DNA from: Alphaproteobacteria bacterium
GTDB taxonomy: Bacteria; Pseudomonadota; Alphaproteobacteria; Rhizobiales; Devosiaceae
Direction of reading: 5' to 3'
DNA: 20,122 nucleotides
NCBI GenBank assembly: GCA_024279575.1
Contig: JAJRRJ010000061.1
Span: forward strand, 1-20,122
A model generated the notes under the pieces. That model had not been told where the DNA came from. It did not search any database and saw only the letters and a program-made list of their open reading frames with translations. Positions 1 to 7,897 of the stretch are shown here, one piece after another. Within the stretch, counting starts at the first letter, position 1. Every line of letters starts with the position of its first letter. The translations under genes were made by a program, and so were the position numbers.

Positions 1-26
1 GAGCTGACTTAGAGCAACCCAACGCC

Positions 27-656
27 CTATCGCGTACCATACATGCGATCGCCCGCATCACCCAAACCGGGTACAATATAGCCCTTTTCATTCAAATGAG
101 AATCAATAGCGGCGGTAAATACCGGCACGTCCGGGTGTGCCTGGGTAAAAGCTTTAATACCTTCGGGTGCGGCCAGAAGACATAAAAATCGCAGATTATT
201 GGCGCCACGTCCCTTAAGCCGTTCAATCGCGGCAATCGCTGAATTGGCTGTCGCCAACATCGGATCAACAACAATAATAAATCGATCTGCGATATCGGAG
301 GGGGCTTTGAAATAATACTCCACCGGCTGAAGCGTTTCGTGGTCGCGGTAAAGCCCGATATGGGCCACTCTGGCGGCTGGAACCAAATCCAGCATCCCTT
401 CCAGAAGACCGTTTCCTGCGCGCAAAATGGATGCAAATACAAGCTTTTTACCCTTAAGAGTGGGTGCCTGCATTTCTTCCATTGGTGTCTTGATGGTTTT
501 AGTTTCCAGCGCCAGATCCCGGGTCACCTCGTAGCATAACAGGTGAGAAATTTCGCGCAGCAGACGGCGAAAACTCGCGGTGGAGGTTCCCTCATCGCGC
601 ATAATAGACAATTTGTGCTGAATGAGCGGGTGGTCGACAACGGTGACAGAACTCAT
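27..656 (-). CDS. upp: Uracil phosphoribosyltransferase
   Basis: Cytosolic pyrimidine salvage enzyme that joins uracil and PRPP to give UMP. The 209-residue protein has the usual length. The PRPP loop VDPMLATANS lies at residues 130-139, the SILRAGNG segment at about 77-84, and the C-terminal uracil-binding segment GYIVPGLGDAGDR at 192-204. The loop reads ATANS where the E. coli enzyme has ATGGS; I take this as a lineage variant, not a defect. The ATG at 656 is preceded by AAAGG about 9 bases upstream. It is the last gene of the nucleoside operon, 24 bases after deoB, where it would recapture uracil released by the phosphorylase. No terminator hairpin is visible in the 26 bases after the stop before the window ends. 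Confidence 0.97.
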   Translation of the reverse strand: MSSVTVVDHPLIQHKLSIMRDEGTSTASFRRLLREISHLLCYEVTRDLALETKTIKTPMEEMQAPTLKGKKLVFASILRAGNGLLEGMLDLVPAARVAHIGLYRDHETLQPVEYYFKAPSDIADRFIIVVDPMLATANSAIAAIERLKGRGANNLRFLCLLAAPEGIKAFTQAHPDVPVFTAAIDSHLNEKGYIVPGLGDAGDRMYGTR

Positions 657-680
657 AGGAATTGGCCTTTAGCTGAAATT

Positions 681-1898
681 TTATAAAAAACTTGTGCCGT
701 GCACCCCAAGCGGGATGCCCAGCCATTTTGAAACGCTTTGCCCAATATCAGCAAAAGTCAACCGAATGCCAACACAGTGGGGCTTAAGAGCTGGGGAAAA
801 CATTAAAATTGGTATTTGCTCGCGCGTATGATCCGTTCCCGGAGCCGTTGGGTCATTGCCATGATCAGCAGTAAACAACAACAGATCATCCGGGCGCATA
901 CGCGAAATCAGTTCAGGGATGCGCGCATCGAACTGTTCCAACGCGTTGGCATAACCCGTTACGTCTCGCCGATGACCAAATTCGCTGTCAAAATCAACGA
1001 AATTGGTCATGATCATTGCGCCATCATCGCTCATTTCCATGGCCTCAAGGGTACGATCAAACAGGTTCATATTACCTGACGCCTTGATTTTGTGGGTTAC
1101 GCCGCGCCCGGCATAAATGTCTGAAATCTTGCCAATGGCATACATCTGCCGACCGGCAGCCTTTACCCGATCAAGTAAAATTTCATCGGGGGGGGCAATA
1201 GCAAAATCACGCCGGTTGCCAGTGCGGGTAAACCCGATTTTTTCATCCCCCGCAAAAGGCCTGGCAATGACGCGGCCAATTTTGAGCGGCGCTGTATGTT
1301 TGAAAACAATTTCGCAAAGGTCATAAAGCTTTTGCAGGCCGAAATGCTCCTCATGGGCAGCAATCTGGAAAACACTATCCACTGATGTGTAACAAATAGG
1401 TTTGCCGGTGCGCACATGCTCGGCCCCCAATTGCTCAATAATTACCGTCCCGGAAGCGTGCTTGTTGCCCAAAACTCCCGGAAGGTCGGCCTCTGCAACA
1501 ATTTGTTCTATTAAATCTTCCGGGAAGGCGGGATCCGTATCAGAAAAATATCCCCATTCAAAGGGCACTGGCAGGCCGGCAATTTCCCAGTGTCCTGAGG
1601 GGGTATCTTTGCCTATGGAAACTTCACGCCCCACACCCCAAACCCCACCTTCAGCTTCATTTGTCATCCCCGGCGGCACAATACCAGTTGAAAGTTCAAG
1701 GGATGCACCAAGGCCAAGTTTATTCAGATTGGGCAGGTGGAGCGGGCCTTGACGCAAACCTTCAATATCGCAGTTCCCGGCGGCGCATTGCTCAGCAATG
1801 TGGCCCACCGTATTTGACCCTTCGTCGCCAAAATCGGCTGCATCGGGCGCACCGCCAATTCCAACACTGTCAAGGACACACAAAATTACTCGGGGCAT
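681..1898 (-). CDS. deoB: Phosphopentomutase
   Basis: Interconverts (deoxy)ribose-1-phosphate and (deoxy)ribose-5-phosphate, linking nucleoside phosphorolysis to the DeoC aldolase. The 405-residue protein is full length for this member of the alkaline phosphatase metalloenzyme superfamily. The N-terminal metal ligand is Asp10 in VILCVLDSVGIG. The phospho-accepting Thr99 lies in GKDTPSGHWEI. The C-terminal metal site is seen in TADHGNDPTAPGTDHTRE, with Asp345, His346 and His357. The start is an ATG with AAGG about 10 bases upstream. The gene begins 13 bases after the deoA stop, so it is probably co-transcribed and translationally close to deoA. Confidence 0.97.
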   Translation of the reverse strand: MPRVILCVLDSVGIGGAPDAADFGDEGSNTVGHIAEQCAAGNCDIEGLRQGPLHLPNLNKLGLGASLELSTGIVPPGMTNEAEGGVWGVGREVSIGKDTPSGHWEIAGLPVPFEWGYFSDTDPAFPEDLIEQIVAEADLPGVLGNKHASGTVIIEQLGAEHVRTGKPICYTSVDSVFQIAAHEEHFGLQKLYDLCEIVFKHTAPLKIGRVIARPFAGDEKIGFTRTGNRRDFAIAPPDEILLDRVKAAGRQMYAIGKISDIYAGRGVTHKIKASGNMNLFDRTLEAMEMSDDGAMIMTNFVDFDSEFGHRRDVTGYANALEQFDARIPELISRMRPDDLLLFTADHGNDPTAPGTDHTREQIPILMFSPALKPHCVGIRLTFADIGQSVSKWLGIPLGVHGTSFL

Positions 1899-1911
1899 TT
1901 AACAGACCTTT

Positions 1912-3237
1912 TTAAATTTCATCGGGCATAATCGTTTGGACAATAATTGGATTTTTTTGCATGTCTGAATCAAACCGGTATGCCTGAATCAGACGTTGTT
2001 CAGCTTCAGTTGCACTTGTTTCATCACGCGCATGCAAACGGGCAAGGGGTATTTTTTTATCCACTTTACTGCCTATTGCAGCCAAATGATCAAAGCCCAC
2101 CGCATGGTCAATTTTGTCGGTTGGCATACGCCGCCCCCCCCCAAGGGCAACCACCGCCATACCAACGTTTTTTGTATCTATTGCAGTAACTTTGCCTGAC
2201 TGGGGCGCAAAAACGTCGCGAATAATGGGCGCGTCCGGTAAATAGGCATCCATTTTTTCAACAAAATCCACCGGTCCACCCAATGCTGAAACCATCATGG
2301 CAAATTTTTCAAGAGCAGCACCCGAGGTCAGGGCAGCCTCCGCCTGTTTCCAAGCCCCCTCATGGGTTGGTGCGCGCTCTGCCATCACCAGTGCCTGCGC
2401 TGCCAATTCAAGGGTAACGTGGCGCAACCGGGGATCAAGGGCCTTGCCGGTCAGAAAGTCCACCGCATTGCGCACCTCAACGCCATTGCCAGCAGCGCTT
2501 GCCAGGGGCTCATTCATGTCAGTCAAGACAGCCCCGGTTTTAACGCCCGCCCCATTGGCAACCTGCACCAAAGAGTTTGCCAGCCCAAGCGCCTCATCGG
2601 TAGTTTTCATAAAGGCACCTGAGCCCACCTTTACATCAAGGACCAGAACATCGAGCCCGGCTGCCAGTTTTTTGGCCAGAATGGAGGCGGTAATCAGAGA
2701 AATATTTTCAACCGTCGCTGTTACATCCCGCAACGCATAAAGGGCACGATCAGCGGGGGCCAGGTCATCAGTCTGGCCAATAATAGCGCACCCTACCTCA
2801 CGCACGGTGTTGCGAAACAGTTCATTATCAGGGGTGGCCGTATAACCCGGGATAGCGTCAAATTTATCAAGGGTGCCCCCGGTATGGCCCAGCCCGCGCC
2901 CAGAAATCATGGGCACAAAAACATTGCAGGCGGCCAAAATCGGCGCCAGCATGAGAGAAACATTGTCCCCCACGCCACCGGTTGAATGCTTGTCTACCGC
3001 TGGCCCATCCAGATCAGACCAATCCAGAATTGAGCCTGAATCACGCATGGCCTTTGTTAGCGCTACACGTTCCTCAATATCCATTTGTTGAAAAAAGATC
3101 GCCATTGCAAAAGCTGCCGCCTGCGCATTGGACACCGAACCGTGAGTAAAACCATCAATAAAATTTTTGATTTCCTTTTCGGTAAGTTTTTCTCCGTCAC
3201 GTTTTTTGGCAATCACTTCCTGAGGTAAAAATACCAT
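1912..3237 (-). CDS. deoA: Thymidine phosphorylase
   Basis: Reversible phosphorolysis of thymidine (and usually deoxyuridine) to base plus 2-deoxyribose-1-phosphate, in the cytosol. The start at 3237 gives 441 residues, the length of the E. coli enzyme, and the N-terminus MVFLPQEVIAKKRDG matches the family. GGGAG lies 8 bases before this ATG. An in-frame ATG at 3288 would add 17 unusual residues and overlap the upstream gene, so I reject it. KHSTGGVGD at 83-91 is the phosphate-binding loop and SGRGLGHTGGTLDK at 112-125 is the family signature. It starts 29 bases after the ALDH16 stop. It may also act on uridine, which would feed upp; that is inference. Confidence 0.96.
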   Translation of the reverse strand: MVFLPQEVIAKKRDGEKLTEKEIKNFIDGFTHGSVSNAQAAAFAMAIFFQQMDIEERVALTKAMRDSGSILDWSDLDGPAVDKHSTGGVGDNVSLMLAPILAACNVFVPMISGRGLGHTGGTLDKFDAIPGYTATPDNELFRNTVREVGCAIIGQTDDLAPADRALYALRDVTATVENISLITASILAKKLAAGLDVLVLDVKVGSGAFMKTTDEALGLANSLVQVANGAGVKTGAVLTDMNEPLASAAGNGVEVRNAVDFLTGKALDPRLRHVTLELAAQALVMAERAPTHEGAWKQAEAALTSGAALEKFAMMVSALGGPVDFVEKMDAYLPDAPIIRDVFAPQSGKVTAIDTKNVGMAVVALGGGRRMPTDKIDHAVGFDHLAAIGSKVDKKIPLARLHARDETSATEAEQRLIQAYRFDSDMQKNPIIVQTIMPDEI

Positions 3238-3266
3238 TTTTTTAACTCCCGCTGTCTTTTTTTCGC

Positions 3267-5636
3267 CTAAGCTCCGTATGGGATCCACACATTTTTGACC
3301 TGTGTTGACTGCTCAAGGAAATAGTCCCCCGCCAGCTTGTCCCTGTCATTCCAATCCAGCGCTTTGCCAAGGGTGGTCCATGTGCGCTTAAGATTACCGA
3401 CCGAGGCTTTTTCCACCATGGTTGCCCCTTGCAATGAACCGGCGAACCACATGGCATCGACCCCATCGTGCTCGGCAAGGGTTTTTGCCAGATCCTCACT
3501 ATTGCCGGTCACAATGTTAATGACACCGCCGGGCACATCTGAAGTCTCAATCACCTGATAAAGGTCAGTCATGGCCAAAGGGTGCTGCTCAGAGGGCACC
3601 AAAACAACCGGGTTGCCCATGGCAACTGCGGGGGCCAGCATAGACACAGAGGCCAATAGAGGCGCTTCGTTGGGAGCCACAATTGCGATCACACCAATGG
3701 GTTCAACCATGGCAACGGAAACCGCCCGGATTGGAACATTGTGCACAGCGCCATCATATTTATCAGCCCATCCGGCAAACGCAAACAGGCGTTCTATGGA
3801 CAGCTCAACTTCTGTTTTTGCAACCGCCGAGCTGACGCCGCTCATCTGACGAAGGCGCTCTGCAAACTCATCTTTGCGGTAATCCAGATTTTCTCCCAGA
3901 TAATACAGAATTTGAGCCCGCAAATGCGCGCTTTTGTTTGCCCACCCCAAAGCGCCGCGCGCCGCTTCAACCGCATTTCTTATATCCTTGCGATTGCCTT
4001 CAGACACCTCGCCGATAACTTTACCCTCAGGGGCGAATATATCCCGTGCGTAGCCAGAATCCCCGCGTGCCTGCTTGCCCCCGATATACATTTTTACGGT
4101 ACGGTCAACGCACTGGGTATCAGGCATATCAAGTGACTTGGTAGAAACGGGGGCTGGTGCAGGTAGAAGCTGAGAAATCCAGTCACGTTTAAGATAGGAC
4201 ACCATTCCCTCACGTCCGCCCTCGCGGCCAAACCCGCTTTCTTTATAGCCACCAAAACCGGCAGCGGCATCCATCTGATTGGTGCAATTTATCCAGACAA
4301 TGCCCGACTTGATGCGCGGGGCAATATCCAGGGCAAGATTGACATTTTCTGTCCAGATTGAAGCCGCCAATCCATATTTGGTATTGTTGGCCAGGGCAAC
4401 GGCCTCATCGGGGTTTCGGAAACTCATGGCCACAAGTACGGGGCCAAAAATTTCTTCGGTCACCAGCGTATGCGCAGGGGAAACATCGCTGATCAAAGTG
4501 GGCTTTATAAAACACCCCTGATTGGGAAGATCACCTGCAGCTTCATATTTTGTGCCTCCCTCCCTGTCCCCAAGGGCCAGCATATCCTGAATGCGCTTAA
4601 CCTGCACCGGGTCCACAATCGCGCCCATATCAACAGATTTATCCAGCGGGTCGCCCACCCGCAATTGATCCATGCGCAATTTGAGTTTTTCAAGGAAACG
4701 CTTTTCAATGCCTTCCTGCACAAGAAGCCTTGATCCGGCACAACACACCTGCCCCTGATTAAACCAGATCGCATCAACAAGCCCCTCAACTGCACTGTCA
4801 ATGTCAGCATCTTCAAACACGATATAGGGGCTTTTCCCCCCCAATTCGAGGGAGAGACCTTTGCCGGTCCCTGCTGTGGTTTTGCGAATAATTTTGCCTA
4901 CCTGGGTCGAACCGGTGAAGGCAATTTTATCCACATCCCCATGTTCAACCAATGCCGCCCCGGTTTCCCCTTTGCCCGTGACAATATTGACCACTCCTTC
5001 AGGCAATCCCGCTTTTACGCAGATTTGAGCGAATAAAAGTGCGCTCAGGGATGTGTATTCAGCAGGTTTCAGCACAACGGTATTGCCCGCTGCAAGGGCT
5101 GGCGCGATCTTCCAGGACAACATCAGTAGCGGAAAATTCCAGGGAATAATCTGCCCGCAAACCCCATAGGGGGAATGGTTAGGGAATTGCCGTTCCAAAT
5201 GCTGCGCCCATCCCGCATGGTGATAAAAATGACGAATAGCCAGAGGAATATCAATGTCACGGCTTTCGCGAATAGGCTTGCCATTATCCATGGTTTCAAG
5301 CACGGCGAACAAGCGCGCGTGTTTTTGAATTTGACGGGCCAGCGCATAAAGGAATTTTGCACGCTCAAAACCGCTCAGAGCCTGCCATTTTGGAAATGCT
5401 GTACGGGCCGCTTTTACCGCCCGATCAATATCGGATTTACTTCCCTCACTGATTTGGGCCAACTCCTGCTCAGTAGCCGGGTTGATGGAAGCAAAGGTTT
5501 TGGTCGTTTTGAGGAACTCTCCAGCGATAAAATGGCCGAATTTTCGCCCGTTTGCATCAAGCCATGCATTGGCCATCTCAGGGGCTTCGGGGGCGGGCCC
5601 ATAGTCCAGAGTTTGAAAAATTTCGGAGACATTCAT
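3267..5636 (-). CDS. ALDH16-type two-domain aldehyde dehydrogenase
   Basis: A 789-residue protein with two aldehyde dehydrogenase modules. Residues 1 to about 490 form a complete catalytic domain: PWNF with Asn167, LELGGK with Glu264, the nucleophile Cys298 in GQVCCAGSR, and EEIFGPV at 394-400. Residues about 510-789 repeat the NAD-binding half (VEPIGVIAIVAPNEAP, GGVINIVTG) but stop before any catalytic Cys segment. This is the layout of the ALDH16 family; known bacterial members keep the catalytic Cys while mammalian ALDH16A1 lacks it. The ATG at 5636 has AGGA about 9 bases upstream, overlapping the deoC stop; an in-frame ATG at 5714 would lie deep inside deoC and is rejected. Position directly after deoC suggests oxidation of the acetaldehyde made by DeoC, which is inference. 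Confidence 0.92.
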   Translation of the reverse strand: MNVSEIFQTLDYGPAPEAPEMANAWLDANGRKFGHFIAGEFLKTTKTFASINPATEQELAQISEGSKSDIDRAVKAARTAFPKWQALSGFERAKFLYALARQIQKHARLFAVLETMDNGKPIRESRDIDIPLAIRHFYHHAGWAQHLERQFPNHSPYGVCGQIIPWNFPLLMLSWKIAPALAAGNTVVLKPAEYTSLSALLFAQICVKAGLPEGVVNIVTGKGETGAALVEHGDVDKIAFTGSTQVGKIIRKTTAGTGKGLSLELGGKSPYIVFEDADIDSAVEGLVDAIWFNQGQVCCAGSRLLVQEGIEKRFLEKLKLRMDQLRVGDPLDKSVDMGAIVDPVQVKRIQDMLALGDREGGTKYEAAGDLPNQGCFIKPTLISDVSPAHTLVTEEIFGPVLVAMSFRNPDEAVALANNTKYGLAASIWTENVNLALDIAPRIKSGIVWINCTNQMDAAAGFGGYKESGFGREGGREGMVSYLKRDWISQLLPAPAPVSTKSLDMPDTQCVDRTVKMYIGGKQARGDSGYARDIFAPEGKVIGEVSEGNRKDIRNAVEAARGALGWANKSAHLRAQILYYLGENLDYRKDEFAERLRQMSGVSSAVAKTEVELSIERLFAFAGWADKYDGAVHNVPIRAVSVAMVEPIGVIAIVAPNEAPLLASVSMLAPAVAMGNPVVLVPSEQHPLAMTDLYQVIETSDVPGGVINIVTGNSEDLAKTLAEHDGVDAMWFAGSLQGATMVEKASVGNLKRTWTTLGKALDWNDRDKLAGDYFLEQSTQVKNVWIPYGA

Positions 5637-5646
5637 ACTAAAATTC

Positions 5647-6645
5647 CTAAACCATGGGTTGGCGATAGTCAGCGGCATAGCGACCGGTGACCTGGTGTTC
5701 GAGCTGGCGTTCAATATCCGTTAACAAAGAGGACGCGCCAAATCGAAACAAATGCGGTTGTAACCAGTTTATTCCCAGTTCTTCCTTGATCAGCGCCAAA
5801 TATGTCAGAGAATCTTTGGCCTTTGAAATACCGCCAGCGGGTTTGTAACCAATTTCAATGCCGGTTTCTTCAAAGAACCAGCGGATCATGCGGATCATGG
5901 CCAGAGAGGTTTGCAGGTTTGCATTGACCTTTTCCTTGCCGGTAGAGGTTTTGATAAAATCTGCTCCGGCCAGCATGCACACCAGCGAGGCTTTGGCGAC
6001 ATTGGTCTGGGTTGCCAGTTCACCGGTGCCTAAAATGGTTTTGATATGGGCCTCACCACAGGCGGCACGCATGGCCTTGATCTGATCGTAAAGTCCCTGC
6101 CAATCCCCCTCAAGCACCATGCCGCGCTCAATAACAATGTCTATTTCTTTTGCACCGGCTTTAACAGACGCTTCAATTTCAAGAAGCCGGATTTCAAGCG
6201 GCGTCAGACCGTGGGGAAAAGCGGTTGAAACCGCCGCCACAGGAATGTTTGAACCAGCCAATGCTTCAACGGCGGTGCCTACGAAATTATGATAAACACA
6301 AACAGCACCGGGTCTGATATCAAGGTTTTGGGCACCCAGGGCAGAAAGAATATCATTGCGAACCGGGCGGCGGGCTTTGGCGCAGAGGCGCTTGACGCGA
6401 CCGGGGGTGTCGTCAGAATTCAAACTTGTCAGGTCAATCATGGTGATGGCTTTGAGCAGCCATGCGGCCTGATAGTTTTTCTTTACCGAGCGACGCGCGC
6501 CAATGCTGCCTGCGCGCCTTTCCAGAGCGGAGCGGTTCATGCGCACCTGATCAACCCAATCCATATCCAGCTCAAATCCAGGGTTTCGCTTATGGTTTTG
6601 AGCGTTCGCAGTGGATGTTTCCATGGTGACAGCTTTCAGGTTCAT
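5647..6645 (-). CDS. deoC: Deoxyribose-phosphate aldolase
   Basis: Cleaves 2-deoxyribose-5-phosphate to glyceraldehyde-3-phosphate and acetaldehyde through a Schiff base. The 332-residue protein belongs to the longer, eukaryote-like branch (human DERA 318 residues) rather than the 259-residue E. coli type; the C-terminus ERQLEHQVTGRYAADYRQP is notably DERA-like. Schiff-base Lys232 is in DFIKTSTGKE, the second lysine Lys268 in GYKPAGGI, and the catalytic Asp169 in KEIDIVIERG. The ATG at 6645 overlaps the purine nucleoside phosphorylase TGA as ATGA and has GGAGG 4 bases upstream. Upstream of this ATG the same frame stays open through to the start of the disrupted phosphorylase gene; that longer frame is an artefact of the frameshifts there. 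Confidence 0.95.
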   Translation of the reverse strand: MNLKAVTMETSTANAQNHKRNPGFELDMDWVDQVRMNRSALERRAGSIGARRSVKKNYQAAWLLKAITMIDLTSLNSDDTPGRVKRLCAKARRPVRNDILSALGAQNLDIRPGAVCVYHNFVGTAVEALAGSNIPVAAVSTAFPHGLTPLEIRLLEIEASVKAGAKEIDIVIERGMVLEGDWQGLYDQIKAMRAACGEAHIKTILGTGELATQTNVAKASLVCMLAGADFIKTSTGKEKVNANLQTSLAMIRMIRWFFEETGIEIGYKPAGGISKAKDSLTYLALIKEELGINWLQPHLFRFGASSLLTDIERQLEHQVTGRYAADYRQPMV

Positions 6646-7461
6646 AATGCCTCCACTAAAGCGGGAATAAGTTTTTGCAAATGTTGGGCGCATACCGCCG
6701 CTACATTTTTGGTTTGGGTGTGGCTGATAGTCTCGTTTGCCATTCCTGCACCCATGTTGGTGATCCCCGAGCAGGCCCAGACCTGCATACCCAACATTCG
6801 CGCAAGAATTACCTCCGGCGCGGTGGACATACCAACAGAATTTGCACCAAGACCAATTGCATCTGTATTTCTGCAACGGTCTCAAAGAGGGACCAGAATA
6901 CCATAGATATACGCCCTCACTAAGTGGAATATCCAGTTTTTGGGCGAGGGAAATGGCCCGCTTGCGCAAAAAGGGGTCATAGGCGTCAACCATGTTGACA
7001 AACCGCTTATCAGTGGGCTCCCCGATCAGAGGGTTCATGCCCGCGTAGTTTATGTGGTCTTTGAGCATCATCAGACTGCCCGGGCGTGTTTTTTCATCCA
7101 GAGAGCCCGCTGAATTGGTTAGAAAAAGCGTTGACGCCCCCAAAGTATGAACCGTTTCAAGCGCCACGCGCATTGCCGCGGCGTTGCCGTGTTCATAATA
7201 GTGTTCGCGCCCTGTCAGAATGGCAATGGATTTACCGCCCATTTTTCCAATTAAAAGATCGCTGCCATGGCCCGATACACCGCTACCCGATACACCGCTG
7301 TCAGATTGGCCATATCCTGGAAAGCCCTCCAGTTGGGCGTAAGGAAAAACCACTTTATGCTCCAGTATATCGGCCAACCCGGCCAGACCTGATCCCAGCA
7401 CAAGGGCCGCTTCAATTTTTGTATCGCCGATTTTTTTTCTGATAGTGTGACTTGCGTCCAT
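6642..7461 (-). pseudogene. punA: Purine nucleoside phosphorylase, frameshifted
   Basis: Trimeric-type purine nucleoside phosphorylase, which releases purine base and (deoxy)ribose-1-phosphate. Codons 1-192 carry LGSGLAGLAD, GREHYYEHG with the phosphate-site His, and LKDHIN, ending at YSGPS. A base seems missing near 6884 (TCT TT- GAG), after which ETVAEI reads in a second frame. Another seems missing near 6864, after which DAIGLGANSVGMSTAPEV and the base-binding ITNMGAGM read in a third frame to the TGA at 6642. Restoring two bases gives 273 residues, normal for the family. As given, the frame after codon 192 is nonsense but open and runs into deoC. It could be a recent pseudogene or two sequencing errors. 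The start lies 2 bases after the cdd stop. Confidence 0.88.
7271..7300. repeat. 15-bp tandem duplication inside punA
   Basis: Two adjacent copies of CCCGATACACCGCT followed by A or G (7271-7285 and 7286-7300) differ only in the last base. On the coding strand they add a repeated SGVSG to the segment between FPGYGQ and GHGSDLLIG, where related phosphorylases have a short loop. The duplication keeps frame and falls in a loop near the phosphate site, so it may be tolerated. It lies about 385 bases upstream of the frameshifts in the same gene. Confidence 0.9.
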
Positions 7462-7463
7462 AT

Positions 7464-7871
7464 CTATTTATCCAAAAATTCAGGGCCAAATGAATGGGGC
7501 AACAGTTGCTCCAGGGTGCTGAACAATGGCTTTTTTCCATCAGCTCCGACACAAATAACGGGAGTATCAAGGTCCGAAAATTCACGAATGCGCTGCCGGC
7601 ACCCCCCGCACGGCGTCACCGGCTCTTTCCCCGGACCCGTTGTCAAAATACGTTTGATGCGCCTGCCCCCCCCGGCCAACATGGCTGAAATGGCAGATGC
7701 TTCGGCGCAACTGCCCTGAGGGTAGGCGGCGTTTTCCACATTGCACCCGGCATAGATATTGCCGTCATCAGCGAGAATGGCCGCACCGACAAAAAATCCT
7801 GAATAGGGCGCATGCGCATTTTTGCGCACCCTGTTTGCCGCTTCGAGCAAGGTCTGGTCGATGCCGTCCAT
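7464..7871 (-). CDS. cdd: Cytidine deaminase
   Basis: Zinc hydrolase that deaminates cytidine and deoxycytidine to uridine and deoxyuridine, preparing imported nucleosides for phosphorolysis. The 135-residue protein has the length of the small tetrameric class. The zinc and catalytic residues are visible as Cys55-Ala-Glu57 in GSCAEA and Cys88 and Cys91 in TPCGGCRQ. The ATG at 7871 follows GGGAG by 8 bases. A TTG 15 bases further upstream is in frame but would contain the ribosome binding site inside the gene, so it is not chosen. It sits 26 bases after the second permease and 2 bases before the phosphorylase start. Confidence 0.97.
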   Translation of the reverse strand: MDGIDQTLLEAANRVRKNAHAPYSGFFVGAAILADDGNIYAGCNVENAAYPQGSCAEASAISAMLAGGGRRIKRILTTGPGKEPVTPCGGCRQRIREFSDLDTPVICVGADGKKPLFSTLEQLLPHSFGPEFLDK

Positions 7872-7897
7872 TGTTAAATCTCCCAATTCAGTAAGCG

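Noticed and set aside
1..26. Terminator after upp
   Set aside because: The 26 bases available show no stem followed by a T tract; the terminator, if any, lies outside the window.
3235..3288. Upstream ATG for deoA at 3288
   Set aside because: It adds 17 residues not typical of the family and overlaps the ALDH16 stop; the ATG at 3237 has GGGAG at good spacing and gives the family N-terminus.
6289..6906. Plus-strand open frame of 205 codons
   Set aside because: Antisense to deoC and punA, which have clear catalytic motifs.
5647..7461. A single 604-residue bifunctional phosphorylase-aldolase
   Set aside because: About 80 residues in the middle match neither family, while the other two frames carry the missing phosphorylase motifs; deoC has its own ATG and GGAGG at 6645.
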